From Caulobacteraceae bacterium (GTDB lineage Bacteria > Pseudomonadota > Alphaproteobacteria > Caulobacterales > Caulobacteraceae): 53,845 nt of DNA. The notes under the pieces are model-generated. The model saw nothing but the letters and a program-made list of their open reading frames with translations. It searched no databases and was not told the origin of the DNA. Location: positions 1-53,845 of the forward strand of contig JARLIQ010000066.1 of NCBI GenBank assembly GCA_031291645.1, read 5' to 3'. Below, in pieces: positions 14,726-22,514 of the stretch. Made by a program: the position numbers and the translations under genes. The number at the start of each line of letters is the position of its first letter. Position 1 is the first letter of the stretch.

Positions 14726-14857
14726 CCATTGGTCTCGCCATGGACGGCGCCGCTGCGGCGCCTGACCCGACCGCGCCACGTCCGCCCGCCGTGGCGGACG
14801 TTCGAGCATGTTGACGCGGGCCCCGCTGAAACGCGCGGGCGGCTACTCCCCAAGGGG
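14726..14857 (-). ncRNA. yybP-ykoY manganese riboswitch
   Basis: Read on the minus strand, the leader of the cation exporter shows the two conserved halves of this RNA. The 5' half has GGGGAGTAGCC (14842-14852 region). The 3' part has GTCAACATGCTCG (14803-14815) and the closing GCGAGACC (14731-14738). Helix P1 can form between CCTTGG and CCAATGG, and a GGCGCC/GGCGCC stem (about 14746-14762) lies between. These are the Mn-sensing loops of the class, which turns on exporters when Mn is high. About 80 bases separate the aptamer from the GTG; no T-run terminator is evident, so translational control is more likely than attenuation. Confidence 0.88.
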
Positions 14858-14963
14858 TGGAGGCGTGTATCGCGCCCGGAGGGCCCGCGCAAGGCGGCCG
14901 CGGCTTGACAGGAGGCGCGAAGCGGGCAGTGAGCAGTCGTCCAAATCGGAGGATCAGCACGCC

Positions 14964-15335
14964 ATGTCGAACGCCGGCCCGGCCAAGGTCACCATCTACC
15001 ACAACCCCAACTGCGGCACCTCGCGCAACACCCTGGCGGCGATCCGCGCCGCGGGGATCGAGCCGGAGGTGGTCGAATACCTCAAGGTCGGCTGGACGCG
15101 GCCCCAGCTGGAGAAGCTGTTCAAGGCGATGGGCATGACCCCGCGCGAGGTGCTGCGGGTGCGCGGCACGCCCGCCGAGAGCCTGGGGCTGACCGCCCCC
15201 GCCGCCACGGACGGGCAGATCCTGGACGCCATGGTCGCCGAGCCGATCCTGGTCGAGCGGCCGATCGTGGTCACCCCCAAGGGCGCGGCGCTGTGCCGGC
15301 CGACGGACAAGGTCCAGGCCCTGCTGCCGGGCTGA
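14964..15335 (+). CDS. arsC: Arsenate reductase (glutaredoxin type, ArsC)
   Basis: A 123-residue thioredoxin-fold reductase that would reduce arsenate to arsenite using glutathione and glutaredoxin. The catalytic cysteine is Cys17 in YHNPNCGTSRNTL, the signature of the E. coli R773 type. Arginines that bind the oxyanion are seen in LRVRGTP, VERPIVV and ALCRPTDK. A strong GGAGGATC element precedes the ATG. There is no ars efflux pump or ArsR next to it, and relatives of the Spx/YffB branch share the fold, so a role other than arsenic detoxification is possible. It is divergent from the Mn exporter and convergent with the regulator that follows. Confidence 0.88.
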   Translation: MSNAGPAKVTIYHNPNCGTSRNTLAAIRAAGIEPEVVEYLKVGWTRPQLEKLFKAMGMTPREVLRVRGTPAESLGLTAPAATDGQILDAMVAEPILVERPIVVTPKGAALCRPTDKVQALLPG

Positions 15336-15347
15336 GCCGGCCGCGAC

Positions 15348-15812
15348 TCAATCCTTGATCAGCGGCGCGATCAGCCGCGCCAGCCGGCGGACGTCCGCGT
15401 CGTTCTGCTCGACCGCCGTGAAGAACGCCCCCTGGTTGAGCAATCCGGGCGAAAGCCGCACGCCGCCCCGTTCATCCTGGAGCAGCACCCCCGCTTCGAT
15501 CAGCCCGGCGACCTTGCGGCGCACGGTCTCGCGTGGCAGGCCCGTCGCGCGCGTGATCGCCAGCCGGGTCACCGGCCGCTGCAGCTCGGCGGGGATGACG
15601 GTGGTCAGATCCGCGTACGGCGCCAGCCGTTCCGGCGAGTTCACCAGGTGTTGGATGTTGCCCATCGTCACCGACAGGGCGATGATCATCCGGTCGTAGT
15701 CGTAATCGAATATCGGCCCGAGATTGCGGAGCGTCCTGAGCAAATACTCCATCGAGTAGTAGCCCAGAGCCCTGGAATATTTCAACGGATTGGCGGCGCC
15801 CTTGGAGCGCAT
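15348..15812 (-). CDS. Winged-helix transcriptional regulator
   Basis: A 154-residue probable DNA-binding protein. The C-terminal half has a winged-helix pattern: RPVTRLAITRATGLPRETVRRK as helices 2-3, then VAGLIEAGVLLQDERGGVRLSPG as the wing. The N-terminal half (YSRALGYYSMEYLLRTLRN, DRMIIALSV) is helical and not recognised; it may be the dimer or sensor part. The ATG at 15812 follows GGTGGGGG at good spacing; a GTG four codons upstream is an alternative. It faces a small membrane-protein gene across 140 bases, whose promoter it may control. The closest broad resemblance is to MarR- or Crp-type wings, without clear family membership. Confidence 0.6.
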   Translation of the reverse strand: MRSKGAANPLKYSRALGYYSMEYLLRTLRNLGPIFDYDYDRMIIALSVTMGNIQHLVNSPERLAPYADLTTVIPAELQRPVTRLAITRATGLPRETVRRKVAGLIEAGVLLQDERGGVRLSPGLLNQGAFFTAVEQNDADVRRLARLIAPLIKD

Positions 15813-15954
15813 GCGTACCCCCACCCGCTCATTCTTGAGCGAGCCCTATCACCCAATCTGGGGCATAACATCGTTACGGCCAACCCGCGATGATGCACAT
15901 TGCCGCAAAAGGTCGCGGGTTGGTTATGATTTGCCCCCCGCCGCGGAGGCCGCA

Positions 15955-16143
15955 ATGAGGGTCAGTCTGCTGGTGATCGCTGCGCTCGTCGTGTTCGATC
16001 TGGGCGTCGCCTTCCTGGCCAGCCTTGGACTCGTCACGCCGCAGGCCACGGTCGCCCTACTGCTGACCAATCCCCTCGCGCTCATCCTAAACCACCAGTT
16101 GCGCGCCCGGCGGATGGCCGCCGCAGCCCGGCGCCGGGACTAG
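15955..16143 (+). CDS. Small two-helix membrane protein
   Basis: A 62-residue predicted membrane protein that I do not recognise. Residues 3-24 (VSLLVIAALVVFDLGVAFLASL) and about 27-46 form two hydrophobic helices, and the tail is strongly basic (RARRMAAAARRRD), suggesting both ends in the cytoplasm. CGGAGG about 8 bases before the ATG supports translation. It is divergent from the winged-helix regulator, which may control it. Codon use is like its neighbours. Function unknown. Confidence 0.5.
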   Translation: MRVSLLVIAALVVFDLGVAFLASLGLVTPQATVALLLTNPLALILNHQLRARRMAAAARRRD

Positions 16144-16244
16144 AGCGCCGCGCCGGCCGGGTCCGGGCTTGCCTCGGGCCGCCCGAATCCCGACCATCGG
16201 CCCGGCGAGGCGCACCGTGACGCCGTCCGGAATTTGGTCCCAGC

Positions 16245-16718
16245 ATGTCCAAACGTACGCCCGCCACCGTCGTCCTCAGCCGCGAAGGCGTCGCCTTCGA
16301 GATCGCCAGCTACGACTACGATCCCGGCGCGGAGCGGATCGGGCTGCAGGCCGCCGAGGCCCTCGGCGAACCGGCGAGGCGGGTGCTCAAGACGCTGATG
16401 GCCAAGGTCGACGGCAAGCCCGTCTGCGTCGTCCTCCCCTCCGACCGCGAAGTCAGCATGAAGAAGCTGGCCGCAGCCTTCGGCGGCAAGGCCGCCGAGA
16501 TGATGGCCCCGGCCGACGCCGAACGCCTGACCGGCTACCGCATCGGCGGCATCAGCCCCTTCGGCCAGAAGCGCGCGGTCCCGACCGCGATCGAGGCGGC
16601 GGCGCTGGACGAGCCCTACGTCTTCGTCAACGCCGGCCAGCGCGGCCTGCAGTTGCGGCTCGATCCCAGGGCCGCCGCCAAGGCGCTGGGCGCGACCATC
16701 GCCGCGGTCGTGGCCTGA
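16245..16718 (+). CDS. ybaK: YbaK-type aminoacyl-tRNA deacylase
   Basis: A 157-residue trans-editing protein of the YbaK/ProX superfamily, which hydrolyses Cys-tRNA(Pro) and related mischarged tRNAs. The start YRIGGISPFGQK (about residues 97-108) holds the YbaK signature GGxSPxGQKK, and VLKTLMAKVDGKPVCVVLPSDREV is the substrate-pocket strand region with the conserved lysine in LKTL. Length agrees with YbaK (about 160). It stands alone and converges on the CocE hydrolase gene 4 bases away, so its transcript must end within or against that gene. Confidence 0.88.
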   Translation: MSKRTPATVVLSREGVAFEIASYDYDPGAERIGLQAAEALGEPARRVLKTLMAKVDGKPVCVVLPSDREVSMKKLAAAFGGKAAEMMAPADAERLTGYRIGGISPFGQKRAVPTAIEAAALDEPYVFVNAGQRGLQLRLDPRAAAKALGATIAAVVA

Positions 16719-16722
16719 CGCC

Positions 16723-18885
16723 TCAGACCAGGTCGCGCGGGATCGTCCGTTCCCAGCGGCGGGAGAAGACCGGCTTGCCGCCGTCCCAGGCCTCGAAGCT
16801 CTCGGCGACGATGAACTGGGTCGGCGTCGAGCGGCAGAGGGTCCAGGCGCGCAGCTTCACCGACCAGTCGCCGCGGTCGTAGCTGTTGATCGCCAGGGCC
16901 TCCATCTCGGCGCTGTTCGGGTCGTCCTCGCGGATGGTGCGGCGCAGGCGGTAGGCCTCGCCATAGACCGTGCCGATCCCGGCGACCGGCTCGGGCGTCA
17001 CCTGGTCGGAGCCCTCGACCAGGGTGTAGGTGCGCCGGCCGACTTCGCCCTCCACCGTCACCCCCTGCAGCCGGCCGGCGTCATAGAGGCCCGCGCCGGC
17101 CTTGTCAGCGGCGTAGCGGTCGCGCCAGACCCCGAACGGCGCCGGCGGATCGACGCCGGCGGCGTCGCGCACCGGCAGGGCGACGCGCGAGGCGCCGGCG
17201 GTCACGTGCAGCACCACCATCTCGGGCGACGGCCAGGCGACCGGCCACCAGGTCTCGCTCAACGCCACCCGCACCCGGCTGCCGGCCGAGAAGCGGTAGC
17301 AGGCGAACTGGCCCTTGAAGCTCACGTCGTAGTCGCGGCCGGGCTCGAGCGGGCTCGGGGCCTCGTCGCTGTCGCGGTGGGTCAGGTTGAGCAGGCCGTA
17401 GCTGACGTAGTGCGAGCGGCCGTCCGGCGTCACCTCGCAAAGGCGGGCATAGAGCTTGGCCACCGGCTTGTCGGCCCGCACGCGGATGGTGAACACCGGC
17501 TGGCCCATGACGTCCAGCGGGGCGGCCAGCGGCGGGGTGTCGAAGGTCAGGCTGAGCGCGTCGTCGCCGGATTGTTCGCGCCACCAGCTCTCCGGCTCGC
17601 CCGAGCCGTCGGAGGTGCGCCCGCCGAGGCCGACGGTCAGGTTGGTGCGGTGTTCGAGCAGCCGCTCGGGTCCCGCTTCACGCGACAGGCCGTCCGCGTT
17701 GAGGTGGAAGACCTGCGGCTCCAGGCGCGAGCTCGGCCAGCGCGGCTCGGCGACCCAGGTTCCGGGGGTGTCGTGCGGCCAGGCCGCCAGCGGCGGCAGG
17801 TCCTCGCGGAACGCCCAGACCCGCGGCTCGTCCATGATCCCGTTGGCCTCGCCGTTCAGCCAGTGGCGCCACCACCGCACCTCGATCGGCATCCAGTCGA
17901 CGCCGGGCCCGGGGGTTCCGTTGGCCGCATCGCTGGGCAGGGCGCCGGCGTGGCCCGGCGGGTCGGGATAGCCCGGCCACTTGTGCGCCCAGGGGCCGAT
18001 CAGCGCCCTTTGCGGCACATTGGCCTGCTCCATCATCCGCACGGCGGAGTCGAGGTAGCTGTCGAGCATGCCGGCGACGTTGAACACCGCGCAGCGGATC
18101 TTGCCGTAGTCCTGGGTCGAGGCGTTCTTCCAGTAGGCGTCGTCCCGCTGGTGCTGGTTCCAGTCGGAGACGATCGAGCGCGAGGCCTCCAGCCGCTCGC
18201 GCCATATCGGCCGCCAGCGATCCTCGCCGACGATCGCCGGATCGGGCGGGGCGCGCATCACCACCTGCCATTCCATCGCCCAGTCGAACTGGTTCTGGAT
18301 CAGGCAGCCGCCGCGATAGTGGACGTCCTCGACGTAGCGCTGTTCGGTGCCGCAGGTGGAGACGATGGCCTTGAGCGCCGCCGGCGCCTTGGCCGCCGCC
18401 TGCAGAGCGGTGAACGAGCCGTACGAGATGCCGCGCATGCCGACGCGGCCGTTGCACCAGGGCTGGCGCGCGATCCAGTCGATCAGGAACAGGGCGTCGG
18501 CCTGCTCGACCGGCATATATTCGTCGATGATCGTCCCGTCGGATTCGCCGGTGCCGCGGATGTCGACCCGGATGAAGCCGATCCCCGCCTTGGCCAGGAT
18601 GGGCCCGACGATGTCGTCCCGGTAGCGGTAGCCGTCGCGCTTCCTGTACGGCAGGTATTCCAGCACCACACCGGCCGGCTTCGCCATCGCGTCGGCCGGC
18701 AGGAACAGCCGCGCCGCCAGCCGCACGCCGTCGGCCATCGGGATCCAGATGTTCTCGGTGACCTTGATGTCCGGGTCGTCCAGCGGGACCGCCCGCGAGA
18801 GCGCCGCCGCCAGCCCCGGGACGCCCAGCATCCAGGCCGCCGCGCCCGCTCCGAACCAGCCCATGGCCCCGCGACGTGTGGTCAT
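16723..18885 (-). CDS. CocE/NonD family (S15-like) hydrolase, probably exported
   Basis: A 720-residue alpha/beta hydrolase of the CocE/X-Pro dipeptidyl-peptidase family, which cleaves esters or amides. The nucleophile elbow is GISYGS with Ser154, preceded by VDIRGTGESDG, the usual oxyanion-region motif. The C-terminal third is the jelly-roll domain of the family (from about residue 420). The chosen ATG gives a short twin-arginine-like leader (TTRRGAMGWFGAGAAAW, LAAALS), so export is likely. It is divergent from the first Rieske gene, and both promoters carry the 16-bp regulon motif. A role in releasing the regulon substrate from an ester or amide conjugate is inference. Confidence 0.85.
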   Translation of the reverse strand: MTTRRGAMGWFGAGAAAWMLGVPGLAAALSRAVPLDDPDIKVTENIWIPMADGVRLAARLFLPADAMAKPAGVVLEYLPYRKRDGYRYRDDIVGPILAKAGIGFIRVDIRGTGESDGTIIDEYMPVEQADALFLIDWIARQPWCNGRVGMRGISYGSFTALQAAAKAPAALKAIVSTCGTEQRYVEDVHYRGGCLIQNQFDWAMEWQVVMRAPPDPAIVGEDRWRPIWRERLEASRSIVSDWNQHQRDDAYWKNASTQDYGKIRCAVFNVAGMLDSYLDSAVRMMEQANVPQRALIGPWAHKWPGYPDPPGHAGALPSDAANGTPGPGVDWMPIEVRWWRHWLNGEANGIMDEPRVWAFREDLPPLAAWPHDTPGTWVAEPRWPSSRLEPQVFHLNADGLSREAGPERLLEHRTNLTVGLGGRTSDGSGEPESWWREQSGDDALSLTFDTPPLAAPLDVMGQPVFTIRVRADKPVAKLYARLCEVTPDGRSHYVSYGLLNLTHRDSDEAPSPLEPGRDYDVSFKGQFACYRFSAGSRVRVALSETWWPVAWPSPEMVVLHVTAGASRVALPVRDAAGVDPPAPFGVWRDRYAADKAGAGLYDAGRLQGVTVEGEVGRRTYTLVEGSDQVTPEPVAGIGTVYGEAYRLRRTIREDDPNSAEMEALAINSYDRGDWSVKLRAWTLCRSTPTQFIVAESFEAWDGGKPVFSRRWERTIPRDLV

Positions 18886-18924
18886 CACCGACTCCCGAAA
18901 AGACGCGCCGCACGCTCCCACGGA

Positions 18925-18940
18925 TTAGACACCTGGACAA
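18925..18940 (-). promoter_or_regulatory. Regulon motif copy A (CocE hydrolase side)
   Basis: Minus-strand TTGTCCAGGTGTCTAA, 40 bases before the ATG of the hydrolase. It differs from copy B by two bases, both in the central spacer. The short distance to the start codon suits a repressor site over the promoter or leader. Confidence 0.6.
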
Positions 18941-19041
18941 TAGCGATGCAGCCGGCCCGCCCAGGCGCTCGACGGACGCCCAAATCGTGGGCGTGGCCGT
19001 CCCCGCCCCGATCCGTCTGGACATTCGACGATTGCGCGCTA

Positions 19042-19057
19042 TTGTCCATTTGTCTAA
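19042..19057 (+). promoter_or_regulatory. Regulon motif copy B (Rieske 1 side)
   Basis: TTGTCCATTTGTCTAA, 50 bases before the Rieske 1 ATG. Its right half, with the central TT spacer (TTTGTCTAA), is identical to copy D in front of the TonB receptor. The surrounding A/T-rich patch (CTATTG before it, TAATAACAG after it) stands out in this GC-rich DNA and likely includes the core promoter. Confidence 0.6.
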
Positions 19058-19107
19058 TAACAGACCGAAGCGACGCGCGAGGCCGCACGCTAGCAGGCTC
19101 GCACAGA

Positions 19108-20307
19108 ATGGAGCAGACGTCCTTGGGCGCCACCTCGCCGATCCAGTCGCACAACACGCCGGACCCGGACGCGGACTGGAGCCTGCCGGCATGGCTCTAC
19201 AACGACCCGGAGTTCTTCGAGCTGGAGATGGCGCGGGTCATGCGCCCGTCCTGGCAGGTGGTCTGCCACGTCAGCGACGTCCCCGAGGTCGGCGCCTTCC
19301 ACACCCTGGATTTCCTCGGCGAAAGCGTGGTGGTGGTGCGCGGGGAGGACAATGAGGTCCGCGCCTTCTCCAACGTCTGCCGCCATCGCGGCTCGCGGGT
19401 GGCGGACGGCCCGTCGGGCTGTGTGCGCAAGCTGGTCTGCCCCTACCACGCCTGGTCCTATGAACTGGACGGGCGGCTGACGGGCGTGCCGCTGGGCGAG
19501 ACCTATCCGGCGCTGCAGAAGGAGGCCATGGGCCTGGCGCCGGTCGAGATGGAGATCTGGCGCGGCTTCATCTTCGTGCGGCTGGAAGGCGGCGGCCCGA
19601 GCGTGGCCGAGATGATGACCCCCTACGACCACGAGGTGGAGGCCTATCGGTTCGAGGACCTCAAGGCCATGGGCCGGGTCACGCTGCGGCCGCGGCCGGT
19701 CAACTGGAAGAACGTCGCCGACAACTATTCCGACGGCCTGCACATCCGCGTCGCCCACCCGGGCCTGACCCGCCTGTTCGGCCGCAGCTATGGCGTCGAG
19801 GCCCAGCCCTGGGTCGACAAGATGTGGGGCTTCCTGCGCGATCGGCCGTCCGAGAACCTGTCCGAGCGGCTCTACCAGGCCCACCTGCCCAAGGTCGCGC
19901 ACCTGCCCGAGCCGCGGCAGGGCCAGTGGCTCTATTTCAAGCTCTGGCCGAACGTCGCCTTCGACATCTACCCCGACCAGGTCGACTTCATGCAGTTCCT
20001 GCCGATCTCGCCGACCGAGACCCTGATCCGCGAGATCGCCTACGCCCTGCCCGACGAGCGGCGCGAGATGCGCGCGGCCCGCTATCTCAACTGGCGCATC
20101 AACCGCCAGGTCAACGCCGAGGACACGGTGCTGATCGAGCGCGTCCAGCAGGGCATGGCCTCGCCGAACTTCGACGTGGGCCCCCTGAGCGACACCGAAG
20201 TCTGCCTGCGCGGCTTCGCCGGCAAGATGCGCGCATTGATTCCCGAGGCGCGCCAGCGCCGCGCGCCGGCGCCCGGCTGGAGCCGGCGCTCGCAACCCGC
20301 CTCCTGA
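19108..20307 (+). CDS. Rieske non-heme iron oxygenase, alpha subunit (Rieske 1)
   Basis: A 399-residue oxygenase component. The [2Fe-2S] ligands are Cys91, His93, Cys111 and His114 (CRHRG and CPYHAW). The mononuclear iron site reads NVADNYSDGLHIRVAH: bridging Asp205, His212 and His217. Such enzymes hydroxylate aromatics or demethylate N- and O-methyl groups; they need a ferredoxin or flavin reductase, which is not encoded nearby. The bridging Asp is the common form, unlike Rieske 2. The gene heads a two-gene unit with the flavoprotein 29 bases downstream. The ATG at 19108 gives the usual N-terminal length. Substrate unknown; the sarcosine oxidase neighbours favour an N-methylated compound. 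Confidence 0.88.
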   Translation: MEQTSLGATSPIQSHNTPDPDADWSLPAWLYNDPEFFELEMARVMRPSWQVVCHVSDVPEVGAFHTLDFLGESVVVVRGEDNEVRAFSNVCRHRGSRVADGPSGCVRKLVCPYHAWSYELDGRLTGVPLGETYPALQKEAMGLAPVEMEIWRGFIFVRLEGGGPSVAEMMTPYDHEVEAYRFEDLKAMGRVTLRPRPVNWKNVADNYSDGLHIRVAHPGLTRLFGRSYGVEAQPWVDKMWGFLRDRPSENLSERLYQAHLPKVAHLPEPRQGQWLYFKLWPNVAFDIYPDQVDFMQFLPISPTETLIREIAYALPDERREMRAARYLNWRINRQVNAEDTVLIERVQQGMASPNFDVGPLSDTEVCLRGFAGKMRALIPEARQRRAPAPGWSRRSQPAS

Positions 20308-20336
20308 CCGACCTGAGCATCCGGAACCCCTAGACC

Positions 20337-21953
20337 ATGTCCACGCGCTACGATGCGGTGATCATCGGCGGCGGCCACAACGGCCTCGTCTGCGCCTTCT
20401 ACCTCGCCCGCGCCGGCCTGAAGGTGAAGGTGCTGGAGCGCCGCGGCGTGGTCGGCGGGGCGGCGGTGACCGAGGAGTTCCATCCCGGCTTCCGCAACTC
20501 GGTCGCCAGCTACACCGTCAGCCTCCTGAACCCCAAGGTCATCGCCGACATGCGCCTGGCCGAGCGCGGCCTGCGCGTGGTCGAGCGGCCGATCTCCAAC
20601 TTCCTGCCCCAGACCGACGGCGGCTACCTGAAGCTGGGCGGCGGGCTGGAGCGTACCCAGGCCGAGTTCCGCAAGTTCTCCAACCACGACGCCGAGGCCC
20701 TGCCCGCCTATTACGACATGCTCGAGCGGGTGGCCGACGTACTGCGCGACCTGGCGCTCAAGACCCCGCCCAACGCCGGCGGCGGCCTGAAGGACCTGAT
20801 CGCCGCGGCCGTCCAGGGCCGGCGGCTGGCGGGCATGCCGCTGGACCAGCAGCGCGACGTGCTGGACCTGTTCACCAAGAGCGCGCGCACCTTCCTGGAT
20901 TCCTGGTTCGACAGCGAGGCGGTGAAGGCCGCGTTCGGCTTCGACGCGGTGGTCGGCAACTACGCCAGCCCCGACACCCCCGGCTCGGCCTATGTCCTGC
21001 TGCACCACGTGTTCGGTGAGGTGAACGGCAAGAAGGGCGCCTGGGGCCACGCCATCGGCGGCATGGGCGCGATCACCCAGGCCATGCGCAAGGCTTGTGA
21101 CGACGTCGGCGTCGAGATCGACCTGGACGCGCCGGTGGCCAGGGTGCTGGTCGATGGCGGCGTCGCGGTGGGCGTCGTGCTGGAGTCCGGCCAGGAGGTG
21201 TTCGGGACGGCCGTGGTGTCCAACGTCGGCCCCAAGATCCTCTACGAGCGGCTGATGGACCCGGCCGACCTCAAGCCCGAATTCCGCCGCCGCGTGTCGG
21301 CCTTCAAGGCCGGCTCGGGCACCTTCCGGATGAACGTCGCCCTGTCCGAGCTGCCGGACTTCACCTGCCTGCCCGGCAAGAGTGTGGGCGAGCACCACCA
21401 GAGCGGCGTCATCATCGCCCCGACCCTGGACTACATGGACCAGGCCTATATGGACGCGCGCCAGTTCGGCTGGTCCAAGGCCCCGATCGTCGAGATCCTG
21501 ATCCCCTCGACCGTCGACGACAGCCTGGCCCCGCCCGGCCAGCACGTGGCCAGCCTGTTCTGCCAGCAGTTCGCCCCCAAGCTGCCCGACGGGCGCAGCT
21601 GGGACGACGAGCGCGAGGCGGCCGCCGACCTGATCATCGACACGGTCGACCGTTACGCGCCCAACTTCAAGGCATCCGTCCTTGGACGGATGATCCTTTC
21701 GCCGCTGGACCTGGAGCGGAAGTTCGGCCTGGCCGGCGGCGACATCATGCACGGCGCCATGTCGCTGGACCAGCTCTGGGCGGCGCGGCCGTTCCTGGGT
21801 AACGGCGACTACCGCGGGCCGGTGAAGGGCCTCTACATGTGCGGCGCCGGCACCCATCCGGGCGGCGGCGTCACCGGCGCGCCTGGCCACAACGCCGCGC
21901 GCGAGATCCTGGCCGACCGGACCTTGCTGGGTCGGCTGCTGGGCGGACGCTGA
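20337..21953 (+). CDS. PYROXD2/CrtI-like FAD oxidoreductase (copy 1)
   Basis: A 538-residue FAD protein of the phytoene-desaturase-related PYROXD2 branch. The dinucleotide fold is YDAVIIGGGHNGLVCAFYLA with the acidic strand end VLERR, followed by GGAAVTEEF; the C-terminal FAD motif is YMCGAGTHPGGGVTGAPGHN. The branch is distinguished from carotenoid enzymes by the GHNGL and GAGxHPGGG forms; no carotenoid genes are near. It follows Rieske 1 at 29 bases on the same transcript, so it probably oxidises a product of that enzyme (for example a C-N or C-C bond next to the amine). A second copy lies at 28.2 kb. Confidence 0.82.
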   Translation: MSTRYDAVIIGGGHNGLVCAFYLARAGLKVKVLERRGVVGGAAVTEEFHPGFRNSVASYTVSLLNPKVIADMRLAERGLRVVERPISNFLPQTDGGYLKLGGGLERTQAEFRKFSNHDAEALPAYYDMLERVADVLRDLALKTPPNAGGGLKDLIAAAVQGRRLAGMPLDQQRDVLDLFTKSARTFLDSWFDSEAVKAAFGFDAVVGNYASPDTPGSAYVLLHHVFGEVNGKKGAWGHAIGGMGAITQAMRKACDDVGVEIDLDAPVARVLVDGGVAVGVVLESGQEVFGTAVVSNVGPKILYERLMDPADLKPEFRRRVSAFKAGSGTFRMNVALSELPDFTCLPGKSVGEHHQSGVIIAPTLDYMDQAYMDARQFGWSKAPIVEILIPSTVDDSLAPPGQHVASLFCQQFAPKLPDGRSWDDEREAAADLIIDTVDRYAPNFKASVLGRMILSPLDLERKFGLAGGDIMHGAMSLDQLWAARPFLGNGDYRGPVKGLYMCGAGTHPGGGVTGAPGHNAAREILADRTLLGRLLGGR

Positions 21954-21977
21954 GCCGCGCTCATCCCGCGGGGAGCC

Positions 21978-22514
21978 TTACCGGCTCAGCCAGCTCCACA
22001 GGTAATCCGCCAGCGACCGCTCCACGATCAGCCGGAAGTCCGGGCCGTCGAACAGCAGGGTGACGCGGACGTCGCCCAGCCGGGTCAACGCCAGCCGCCC
22101 GGGCGCCGGATCGAGCGCGACGCCCGTCCCGCCGGCCAGCCGGTCGCGCGCGCCGGGGCCGGAGACCTCGATCACCACAAGGCCGTCCGTGGCGTCATTG
22201 GCCAGGGCCGCGCGGCCGTCGAAGCCGGACTGGAGGCGCGCCGCCAGGGCCTGGGCGGCGTCCGGCGCGCTGGCCAGCAGCCATTCCGCCGGCCCCTGCC
22301 ACAGCGCCCGCTCGGACCATTGGTTCGGACCCGGCAAGGGACCGGCCACCGCCTCGATCCCCCCGCGCAGGTCCGCGTCGCGCTTCAGGTCGACGCTGAG
22401 CCGCACGAAGCCCGCATCCCGCCGCTCGGCCAGGCTCAGCGCGGGCGTCGGCAGCCGCGCCGGCTCGCCGCCGGCCGCCCGGGCCAGCACTGAGAGCGGA
22501 GGGAGCTCATGCAT
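21978..22514 (-). CDS. soxG: Sarcosine oxidase gamma subunit
   Basis: A 178-residue subunit of the heterotetrameric sarcosine oxidase. It has the GCV_T/SoxG-type pattern: LSLAERRDAGFVRLSVDL near the start, GPNQWSERALWQGPAEWLLAS in sections, a VVIEVSGPGARDRLAGG block and a final FDGPDFRLIVERSLADYLWSWL. It overlaps the end of soxA by 8 bases and is the last gene of the operon. The short space to the convergent flavoprotein gene (24 bases) holds the ends of both transcripts; no clear T-run hairpin is seen. Confidence 0.85.
   Translation of the reverse strand: MHELPPLSVLARAAGGEPARLPTPALSLAERRDAGFVRLSVDLKRDADLRGGIEAVAGPLPGPNQWSERALWQGPAEWLLASAPDAAQALAARLQSGFDGRAALANDATDGLVVIEVSGPGARDRLAGGTGVALDPAPGRLALTRLGDVRVTLLFDGPDFRLIVERSLADYLWSWLSR

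Noticed and set aside
17206-20307. Long plus-strand frame extending upstream of Rieske 1
   Set aside because: Its first 634 codons are the antisense of the CocE hydrolase and the promoter region; only the part from 19108 is a gene.
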